From: DATHTS01 sp965219305
GTDB taxonomy: Bacteria; Acidobacteriota; Blastocatellia; Pyrinomonadales; Pyrinomonadaceae
Assembly (NCBI GenBank): GCA_965219305.1
Contig: OZ244725.1
Span: 62,001-126,000 of the forward strand
Direction of reading: 5' to 3'
DNA: 64,000 nt
Every line of letters starts with the position of its first letter. Position 1 is the first letter of the stretch. Below the pieces are notes generated by a model. The model did no database searches and was not told the DNA's origin. It worked only from the letters and a program-made list of their open reading frames with translations. A program made the position numbers and the translations under genes. Shown one piece after another: positions 1 through 6,395 of this stretch.

Positions 1-204
1 GCCGCGATTCCCGAACCCGACCCGACAAAACAAACGTCCGAACCGGCTGAAATTAAAACCGGCGTGGACGAAATTGATAATGAAAACCGAACGGGCTGTG
101 TTTTCTACAAACGCTGTCCGTCTGCCGAAGAAATTTGCCTGAAAGAAGAACCGCAACTTCGTGAGATTGAGGAAAATGTGCGGGTTGCGTGTCATTTTGC
201 TTAA
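1..204 (+). CDS. Oligopeptide/dipeptide ABC transporter ATP-binding protein, C-terminal fragment
   Basis: Frame 1 is open from the window edge to a TAA at 202-204, giving the last 67 residues of a protein that starts outside. The end carries four cysteines (residues 33, 39, 46 and 64 of the fragment) in the context GCVFYKRCP ... C ... VACHF. That is the typical oligopeptide/dipeptide-transporter C-terminal extension of DppD/DppF-type ATPases, which follows the nucleotide-binding domain and can hold an iron-sulfur cluster in some members. The ATPase core (Walker motifs) is not in the window. Two DppB/DppC-like permeases follow on the same strand after one intervening gene, which supports the call. 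The peptide or other substrate cannot be told from this piece. Confidence 0.8.
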   Translation, partial: AAIPEPDPTKQTSEPAEIKTGVDEIDNENRTGCVFYKRCPSAEEICLKEEPQLREIEENVRVACHFA

Positions 205-246
205 ATAATGGAACAATAGAATTATTTTGGTGTCTAAGTAATAAAT

Positions 247-1386
247 ATGAAAAAGTCCTTCATAATAATTTCGATTTTGAGTTTATCTTTTTTCTGTTTT
301 TTTATAAGTATTTTTGCGGTTTATTGGTGGAACACTCCGCCTTTTCAGGTTTACTTTCCTCCTAAAACTTTAAATTCGACAAATGACATTACAAACGCAC
401 CTTTGTTTAACGTAAAAATAAAAGGTAAAGAAGGATGTATAGACAAAAACGGCGAAATAGTAATTGAACCAAAATTTGATGATATACAGTGTTCTGAAGA
501 TAAATTAATTCCTATCAAAAAAGAGGAAAAATGGGGATTTGTAAATCAAGTCGGAGAAATCATTCTTGAGCCGCAGTTTCAACTTATACCGACAGGTTAT
601 GAAAAATATTTTAGCGAAGATTTAGCCGTCGTTTGTCAAAATCAGAAATGTGGTTACATTAATACAAGCGGAAAATATGTAATTGAACCAAAATTTGATT
701 ACGCAGAAAATTTTTCTGAAGGTTTGGCAATTGTTCATTTCGGAGAAATCAATTTTTTAGGCTTTAGAATTCAAAATCCGCAAATCGCCTTCATCAATAA
801 GCAAGGCGAAATATTATTTAAAGATAAAAATTTCACGCCTGAAAGCAAATTCTCGGACGGATTAGCAAAAGTGTCAATTGGCGAAAAGTTTGGTTTTATA
901 GATACGTCCGGGAAATTGGTCATATCTCCTCAGGATACGTGGATCAGCGATTTTCACGAAGGTTTAGCCGTTACATCAACAAATGAAAATAACAATTTCA
1001 GATTGGGTTATGTTGATAAAACAGGAAAAATAACAATCCCACTAAAATTTAAACAAGCAGGAGAATTTTCCGAAGGTTTAGCAAACGTAATGTTTGAAAA
1101 TGGAAAATACGGATACATTGATATAAGCGGCAAAACAGTAATTGAACCTCAATTCGACGTTGCTGACACATTTTATGATGACAGAGCAGTTGTAATGATT
1201 GGAACGAGGAAAGGTTACATCGACAAAACCGGAAATCGAGTCATCCCCATTCAATATGGCTCGGCTGAAAGATTTGTTAACGGATTGGCTAGTGTTAGTT
1301 TTGATGATGAAAATCCACCTTATGAAAATAAAACTCGCGGTTATATTGATAAATTCGGTAAATTTGTTTGGAAACCATCAAATTAA
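247..1386 (+). CDS. WG-repeat protein with N-terminal membrane anchor/signal
   Basis: 379 residues. The first about 28 residues are Lys-Lys followed by a strongly hydrophobic stretch (FIIISILSLSFFCFFISIFA), a signal peptide or anchor, so the rest is probably outside the cytoplasm. From about residue 55 onward the protein is a chain of about eight units of the WG (KWG) type: each has a GYIDKTG- or WGFVNQVG-like strand pair, then VIEPKF/ILEPQF, then FSEGLA. WG-repeat proteins have no enzymatic motif and are thought to serve as binding scaffolds; the role here is unknown. The gene sits between an ABC ATPase and its permeases but is more AT-rich than both, so it may be an insertion into that operon. 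The gap to the next gene is only 21 bp. Confidence 0.85.
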   Translation: MKKSFIIISILSLSFFCFFISIFAVYWWNTPPFQVYFPPKTLNSTNDITNAPLFNVKIKGKEGCIDKNGEIVIEPKFDDIQCSEDKLIPIKKEEKWGFVNQVGEIILEPQFQLIPTGYEKYFSEDLAVVCQNQKCGYINTSGKYVIEPKFDYAENFSEGLAIVHFGEINFLGFRIQNPQIAFINKQGEILFKDKNFTPESKFSDGLAKVSIGEKFGFIDTSGKLVISPQDTWISDFHEGLAVTSTNENNNFRLGYVDKTGKITIPLKFKQAGEFSEGLANVMFENGKYGYIDISGKTVIEPQFDVADTFYDDRAVVMIGTRKGYIDKTGNRVIPIQYGSAERFVNGLASVSFDDENPPYENKTRGYIDKFGKFVWKPSN

Positions 1387-1407
1387 ATTGCTCTACCAAA
1401 GTAAAAA

Positions 1408-2346
1408 ATGCTTCGATATATCTTGACCAGAATCGCCGGACTTTTCGGCGTTTTAATCATCGTTTCCGTGCTGACGTTTGGCTTGATGCACACTGTGCCG
1501 GGCGGACCGTTTGATGCGCGGGCGTTGGAAAAACAGCAGATGATTCCCGAAGCGATCAAGCGGCAGCTTAATGAAAAATACGGTTTGAACGAACCCGTCT
1601 GGAAACAATATCTGCTTTTCGTCAGCAACGCCGCGCGGCTCGATTTCGGTTATTCGATGACGTATCCGAGCCGAACCGTGACGAACATTTTTCGTCAGCA
1701 ATGGATTTATTCGCTCGAATTGGGACTTTTAACGCTCGTTTTTTCGGGTGTTGTCGGTATCGGTTTGGGAATTCTCGCGGCGGTCAAACCGAATTCGATC
1801 TTCGATTATTTCGGCACGTCGGTTTCGATTTTGTGTCTGGTCGTGCCGAGTTTTGTTTTTGCGATTCTTTTGCAGGTCGTTTTTTCGGTCTGGCTCGGCT
1901 GGCTGCCGACGGGCAGTTGGCGCACGCCGTGGCATTGGATTATGCCGACGCTGGCGAATTCGCTCGCGCCGATTCTCGTTTTGCAAAGGCACACGCGGGC
2001 AAGTATGCAGGACGCGCTGCGCGCAAATTACGTCCGCACGGCGCGGGCGAAAGGCTTGAGTAAGATTAGGATTTTGCTCGTCCACGTTTTCAAAAACGCG
2101 CTGATTCCGATCCTGACCGTCGGCGGACCGCTCGCGGCGGGTTTGATCGTCGGCTCCTTTTTCGTCGAAAGCATCTTCCGCATTCCGGGCATCGGTTTTT
2201 ATTTCGTCACGGCGATCTCTTCGCGCGATTACCCGATGATTATGGCGACGACCGTGATCTGGACTTTTATCATCAGCGTTGCGTATTTGATTACGGATTT
2301 GCTTTACGCGCTCGTTGATCCGCGTGTTAATTTGGTGAAAGAGTAA
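1408..2346 (+). CDS. ABC transporter permease, DppB/OppB type
   Basis: 312 residues, the usual length for the first permease of peptide/nickel-type ABC importers. It starts MLRYILTRIAGLFGVLIIVS, a positively charged start followed by the first transmembrane helix, and carries the family pattern TVPGGPFD soon after. The cytoplasmic EAA loop, which docks the ATPase, is visible as NYVRTARAKGLSKIRILLVH around residues 210-230. The end reads LLYALVDPRVNLVKE, the standard DppB terminus (DPRV). It partners with the DppC-like permease just downstream and with the ATPase whose end opens the window. The substrate-binding protein is not in the window, so the substrate stays open. Confidence 0.92.
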   Translation: MLRYILTRIAGLFGVLIIVSVLTFGLMHTVPGGPFDARALEKQQMIPEAIKRQLNEKYGLNEPVWKQYLLFVSNAARLDFGYSMTYPSRTVTNIFRQQWIYSLELGLLTLVFSGVVGIGLGILAAVKPNSIFDYFGTSVSILCLVVPSFVFAILLQVVFSVWLGWLPTGSWRTPWHWIMPTLANSLAPILVLQRHTRASMQDALRANYVRTARAKGLSKIRILLVHVFKNALIPILTVGGPLAAGLIVGSFFVESIFRIPGIGFYFVTAISSRDYPMIMATTVIWTFIISVAYLITDLLYALVDPRVNLVKE

Positions 2347-2351
2347 GAATT

Positions 2352-2448
2352 TTAGCCACAGATGTTCACAGATAGACACGGATTTTAAGAAGATATTTTA
2401 GAAAAATCTTTCTTTTATCTGAGTTAATCTGTGAACATCTGTGGCTAA
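2352..2448. repeat. Inverted-repeat element with 10-bp periodic CACAGAT words
   Basis: A 97-bp element fills the gap between the two permease genes. Its arms (2352-2373 and 2427-2448) are perfect 22-bp inverted copies of each other. Within the left arm the word CACAGAT/CACGGAT recurs every 10 bp (TTAGCCACAGATG, then CACAGAT, then CACGGAT). The same build is seen in the elements near 5755, 44084, 49496 and 55350 with other words. It could fold as a hairpin in the operon transcript. Confidence 0.85.
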
Positions 2449-2455
2449 ATAAAAA

Positions 2456-3349
2456 ATGACAAACGAAGCGACATTGCAAACAATTCCGACGAAACCGCGA
2501 ACGCATAAACTTTTGCGTTTTTGGCGGCGTTTTGCGAAAAACAAACTCGCGGCGGTCGCTTTTGCATTTATCATTTTTCAAATAATTCTCGCCGTTTTCG
2601 CTTCACAACTTGCGCCTTACGATCCTTATAAAGGTGATTTTCTCGCAACGTGGGAAACGCCGAATTATCTTCATTGGCTTGGTACTGATGATCTCGGGCG
2701 CGACGTTTTATCAAGGCTTTTATACGGCGCGAGAATTTCGATCAGCGTCGGAATTTTGAGCCAGTTGGCGACGGCACTCGTCGGCGTTCCAATCGGCGCG
2801 ATTGCGGGACTTAAAGGCGGTTGGCTCGATTACGCGATTATGCGCGTGATTGACGTTTTATCATCATTGCCGACAATTCTTTTTTACATTTTATTAATGG
2901 TCGCGCTCGGCGCGGGATTTTGGAATTTGATTCTGGCGATGACTTTGACCGGTTGGATCGGAATTGCCAGACTCGTTCGCGGGCAGGTTTTATCGCTTAA
3001 AAAAACTGATTTCATTCGCGCAGCGCGTTCGATGGGAGCGAATAATTTTTATATTTTACGCAAACATCTTCTGCGAAATGTCTTGTCGCAAGTCATCGTC
3101 GCAATGGCAATCGGAATTCCGAACGCGATGTTCGCCGAAGCGGGACTTAGTTTTCTCGGGTTGGGAATTCCCGCTCCGCTCGCTTCCTGGGGGCAGATGA
3201 TCGGAATGTATGATTCTTACATCCGCACGGCGTGGCATCTGACGCTTTTTCCTTCGATCATTCTTGCGCTGACGATGCTCGCGTGGTTTCTCGTCGCCGA
3301 CGGTGTTTGTGAAGCGTTTGATGTAACTTCGCAGCACGATTCAAATTAG
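2456..3349 (+). CDS. ABC transporter permease, DppC/OppC type
   Basis: 297 residues, normal for DppC/OppC. After a cytoplasmic N-terminus rich in basic residues (RFWRRFAKNKLAAVAF) comes the first helix and then the extracytoplasmic LAPYDPYKGDF segment, a hallmark of the OppC N-terminal domain, followed by HWLGTDDLGRDVLSRLLYGA. The EAA loop that contacts the ATPase is at about residues 183-202 (DFIRAARSMGANNFYILRKH). The late motif AEAGLSFLGLGIPAPLASWG is diagnostic for this subfamily. It completes the permease pair with the gene upstream; a palindromic element separates the two. Substrate unknown. Confidence 0.93.
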   Translation: MTNEATLQTIPTKPRTHKLLRFWRRFAKNKLAAVAFAFIIFQIILAVFASQLAPYDPYKGDFLATWETPNYLHWLGTDDLGRDVLSRLLYGARISISVGILSQLATALVGVPIGAIAGLKGGWLDYAIMRVIDVLSSLPTILFYILLMVALGAGFWNLILAMTLTGWIGIARLVRGQVLSLKKTDFIRAARSMGANNFYILRKHLLRNVLSQVIVAMAIGIPNAMFAEAGLSFLGLGIPAPLASWGQMIGMYDSYIRTAWHLTLFPSIILALTMLAWFLVADGVCEAFDVTSQHDSN

Positions 3350-3358
3350 ATTTTGAAA

Positions 3359-4030
3359 TTATTTTTTACGAAATGACGCTAATTTATCGGCAAGCCGCGT
3401 TGTTTCCGGCAGGCGATATTTCGGCGCGCAATCCAGCACATATTTGATCGCGGTTTCCAGACTTATTTTATGACCGACGGAAACGTAAACGGGCTGAACT
3501 TTGTCCTTTGTCCGCAGAGCAACGCCGACTTCTTCGCCGTAATCAATGAGCGGCGCGGTGCTGCCGCGGGTTTCGCCCAAGTTTTTCGGGTTTCCGACGA
3601 GAATTGATTTTGCCACGCCGATTGTCGGGATATTTGTGATTAGTCCGATATGACAGGCGATTCCGAATCTTCGCGGGTGCGCGATGCCTTGACCGTCGCA
3701 CAATATGAGATCGGGCAGATTTTCGAGTCTTTCCAGAGCTTTTATCGCCACGGGAGTTTCGCGGAATGAAAGCAAACTCGGAACATACGGAAAAGCGGTC
3801 GGCATCAACGCTTCGCTCGATTCGATGAGTTCGAGTTCGGGAAAGCTTAAAACAACGGCGGCAGCGCGGCTCGTGTTTGTTTTTGTGTCGTAGCCGAGAT
3901 CAATTCCGCCGACGGTTTTGATCGGTGTTTTGAAATCGTCGGTCGTTATAACCTCGTAACTAAACTGCTTTTGCAGATTCATCGCTTCCGTCTGCGACAG
4001 ATTCCATTTGTGGAGCGGATTAAATTTCAT
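3359..4030 (-). CDS. nfi: Endonuclease V (deoxyinosine 3'-endonuclease)
   Basis: 223 residues, the usual endonuclease V length. It cleaves DNA (or RNA, in some members) at the second phosphodiester bond 3' of deoxyinosine, starting repair of deaminated adenine. Catalytic positions are visible: Asp44 in GGIDLGY, the wedge PYVPSLLSFRE with Glu91, Asp112 in CDGQGIAHPRRFG with His118, and Lys141 in GVAKS. The gene runs against the upstream permease gene with 9 bp between stop codons, and diverges from the FeS/NrfD gene, so it is probably a single-gene unit. I see no sign of damage. Confidence 0.93.
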   Translation of the reverse strand: MKFNPLHKWNLSQTEAMNLQKQFSYEVITTDDFKTPIKTVGGIDLGYDTKTNTSRAAAVVLSFPELELIESSEALMPTAFPYVPSLLSFRETPVAIKALERLENLPDLILCDGQGIAHPRRFGIACHIGLITNIPTIGVAKSILVGNPKNLGETRGSTAPLIDYGEEVGVALRTKDKVQPVYVSVGHKISLETAIKYVLDCAPKYRLPETTRLADKLASFRKK

Positions 4031-4140
4031 AGTTTTTTATTCGCACAGTTTGTTGCGTTTACGGATTTCACATATCATTAAATAAAAGATTTAATATCTT
4101 ATTCGACAGCAAAAATTCCGTCTCAAAAACACATTTTATT

Positions 4141-5742
4141 ATGAATTACGGCTTTATCATAGATAACCGCAAATGTATCGGCTGCCACGCCTGCACGGTC
4201 GCCTGTAAATCGGAACACGATGTTCCAATCGGCGTAAACCGCACTTGGGTAAAATATATCGAAAAGGGCGAATTTCCCGACACGCGCCGCCTTTTTTCGG
4301 TGATGCGCTGTAATCACTGCGCCGACGCGCCGTGTGTCGAAATTTGTCCGACGGAAGCACTTTATACGCGGGCAGACGGAATTGTTGATTTTGACGATCG
4401 CCGCTGTATCTCGTGCAAAGCCTGCACGCAGGCGTGTCCGTATGATTCGATCTATATCAATCCCGACACGATGGTCGCGCAGAAATGCAATTATTGTTCG
4501 CATCGCACAGACATCGGACTCGAACCGGCGTGCGTCGTCGTCTGTCCCGAACACGCGATTATTTCGGGCGATATGGACAATCCGCTGACGGAAATTTCCA
4601 ATCTTTTGGCGCGTGAGACGGTTTCGGTCAGAAAGGCGGAAAAGGGAACGAATCCGAAACTTTTTTACATTGACGGCGACCGCGATTCTTTGAACCCGAC
4701 GAACACGAATCAAAGCGCGGATTATATGTGGTCGAGCCAAGCCGCCGGAGTCGGGAAATACGCGAAATACGCCGAGCAGAGAATAAACGAATCGCCGGTC
4801 AAAGAAGAAATCGCCGCACAGAAAAAACAGAATTTCGTCCAAATCGAACCGCGTGCGAAAAACCGCAAAAAAGAAGCGCGCCGAGTTTACGACGCGCCTT
4901 CAAAAGGTATTCTCTGGGGTTGGGAAGTCGCGGCGTATATCTGGACAAAAGCGATTGCGGCGGGCGCGTTTTTACTGCCGCTCGTCGGCGGTTATTTTAT
5001 GGAAATGCCTCTGCTCGTCAAACAGATCGGCGCGATTGTTTCGCTTGTTTTCCTGACGATAACGGGCATTTTGCTGATTATGGATTTGGGCAGACCGGAC
5101 AGATTTTTGTATGTCCTGTTTCGTCCGCAATGGAAATCGTGGCTGTCGCGGGGTTCTTATATCATCACGATTTACGGCGCGTTATTGACAATGTGGCTCG
5201 CCGCTTCGTCTTTGGGATTTGAAAATTTGCTGAAATATATCGAACCGTTCGGCATCGTCTTTGCGCTTTTGTCGGCGGTTTACACGGCATTTCTGTTCGC
5301 GCAGGCAAAAGGACGCGATTTCTGGCAGTCGCCGATGCTCGGTCTGCATATGATAATCCATTCGCTGATGGCTGGCTTTGCGGTTTATTTATTGGTGAAT
5401 TTGTTTTTGAACGTCAACGCCGGTTTTACAATGGTTCTCGTTTTTCTTTCAATGGCGTTAATCGTTTTTCATCTGATAACGCTCGCCATCGAATTAACGA
5501 CAACGCATTCGACTGAAGACGCGCACAAGACCGTCGAAATGATTACCAAAGGACAATTTTCGTGGTCATTCTGGTGGGGAATGATCTTCGCTGGAAATGT
5601 TTTGCCGCTTATAATTTTGCTTTTAGTTGGAAGCATGGGAAACATTTTTCTCCTTGGATTAGCCGGAGTTTTGATTTTAATCGGTTTGGGATTCGCGCAG
5701 CATATTTGGGTGAAGGCTCCGCAGTTGATTCCTTTGAGTTAG
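4141..5742 (+). CDS. Fused four-cluster ferredoxin / NrfD-type membrane subunit of a molybdopterin oxidoreductase
   Basis: 533 residues joining two subunits that are usually separate. Residues 1 to about 200 are an NrfC/PsrB/DmsB-like electron-transfer domain with 16 cysteines in four [4Fe-4S] sets: CIGCHACTVAC (12-22), CNHCADAPCVEICP, CISCKACTQACP, and CNYC with ACVVVCP. A charged linker (about 205-255) leads into a PsrC/NrfD-like region with about eight hydrophobic helices starting at GWEVAAYIWTKAIAAGAFLL. NrfD proteins handle the quinone pool. The expected partner is the molybdopterin catalytic subunit at 6396. No Tat or Sec signal precedes the FeS domain, which suggests that the clusters face the cytoplasm. 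The substrate is not evident; such complexes include polysulfide, tetrathionate and formate-linked enzymes. Confidence 0.88.
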   Translation: MNYGFIIDNRKCIGCHACTVACKSEHDVPIGVNRTWVKYIEKGEFPDTRRLFSVMRCNHCADAPCVEICPTEALYTRADGIVDFDDRRCISCKACTQACPYDSIYINPDTMVAQKCNYCSHRTDIGLEPACVVVCPEHAIISGDMDNPLTEISNLLARETVSVRKAEKGTNPKLFYIDGDRDSLNPTNTNQSADYMWSSQAAGVGKYAKYAEQRINESPVKEEIAAQKKQNFVQIEPRAKNRKKEARRVYDAPSKGILWGWEVAAYIWTKAIAAGAFLLPLVGGYFMEMPLLVKQIGAIVSLVFLTITGILLIMDLGRPDRFLYVLFRPQWKSWLSRGSYIITIYGALLTMWLAASSLGFENLLKYIEPFGIVFALLSAVYTAFLFAQAKGRDFWQSPMLGLHMIIHSLMAGFAVYLLVNLFLNVNAGFTMVLVFLSMALIVFHLITLAIELTTTHSTEDAHKTVEMITKGQFSWSFWWGMIFAGNVLPLIILLLVGSMGNIFLLGLAGVLILIGLGFAQHIWVKAPQLIPLS

Positions 5743-5754
5743 GAGAAGAATTTT

Positions 5755-5900
5755 GCCCGCGGAATGCGCGGAAGGACGCGGAAAAAAGAAAGAAAATTTT
5801 GAAAGTAGTTTGGGAAAATGATTGGTTGAGAAATATTTTGGATTTAGGAAAAACAGAAATATACAAAATATTTTCCGTGTATTCCGCGTTTTCCGCGGGC
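5755..5900. repeat. Inverted-repeat element with CGCGGAA words (left end of GxxExxY cassette)
   Basis: A 146-bp element between the FeS/NrfD gene and the GxxExxY gene. The left arm, 5755-5786, repeats CGCGGAA at 9-10 bp spacing (GCCCGCGGAATGCGCGGAAG and on). The right arm, ending at 5900, is a looser inverse (ATTCCGCGTTTTCCGCGGGC). The left arm matches, inverted and with one mismatch in 32, a third copy at 6351-6382 beyond the GxxExxY gene. Confidence 0.85.
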
Positions 5901-5913
5901 AAAATGAACTGAT

Positions 5914-6348
5914 ATGAGTCTAATTTACGAACAAGAAACATACAAAATTCTCGGCGCGTGTTTTGAAGTTTATAAACAAAAAGGCTCTGGTTTTACCGAA
6001 CCTGTTTATCAGGAATGTTTGGGAATTGAGTTTGAGATGCAAAACATTCCGTTCGTCGCACAGCCGAAAATTCAGTTGGAATATAAAGGAAGAATTTTAG
6101 AACAATTTTTTATCCCCGATTTTATTTGCTTTGACAAAATAATCGTTGAAATAAAAGCCTTGCCGCAAATTATCGAAGTCAATAAATCACAAACATTAAA
6201 TTACTTGAACTCAACGAATTTTGATTTAGCTTTACTCGTAAATTTCGGGCATTTTCCAAAGCTAGAACATAAACGAGTCGCCAATACCCAAAACAAAAAT
6301 TCAAATAAAAGCATAAAAGAAGAAATTGAAAGCTGGAATAATTTCTAA
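5914..6348 (+). CDS. GxxExxY family protein, PD-(D/E)xK nuclease-like
   Basis: 144 residues. The family-naming motif is GFTEPVY (Gly26, Glu29, Tyr32). A likely PD-(D/E)xK core follows: PDF with Asp69 and VEIKA with Glu79 and Lys81, then a conserved tail ending in LLVNFG. The biochemical role of GxxExxY proteins is, as far as I know, not established; the core suggests a nuclease. It is AT-rich and splits two genes that should form one operon. It is bracketed by inverted CGCGGAA repeats (5755-5786 and 6351-6382), so it looks like cargo of a small mobile cassette. The short sequence before its ATG (GCGGGCAA ... TGATATGA) resembles the one before the ATG of the molybdoenzyme gene, as if the repeat had copied the start region. 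Confidence 0.8.
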   Translation: MSLIYEQETYKILGACFEVYKQKGSGFTEPVYQECLGIEFEMQNIPFVAQPKIQLEYKGRILEQFFIPDFICFDKIIVEIKALPQIIEVNKSQTLNYLNSTNFDLALLVNFGHFPKLEHKRVANTQNKNSNKSIKEEIESWNNF

Positions 6349-6350
6349 AA

Positions 6351-6382
6351 TTTTTCCGCGTCTTTCCGCGCATTCCGCGGGC
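6351..6382. repeat. Right inverted arm of the GxxExxY cassette
   Basis: This 32-bp arm is the reverse complement of 5755-5786 with a single mismatch. It lies 2 bp after the GxxExxY stop codon and 13 bp before the ATG of the molybdoenzyme gene, so the downstream ribosome-binding region lies in or next to the element. Confidence 0.85.
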
Positions 6383-6395
6383 AATAAAAATTGAT

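Noticed and set aside
1729..2379. Long minus-strand open frame over the permease gene, rich in Arg and Asp
   Set aside because: Composition and position are those of an antisense shadow of a codon-biased gene; no start signal.
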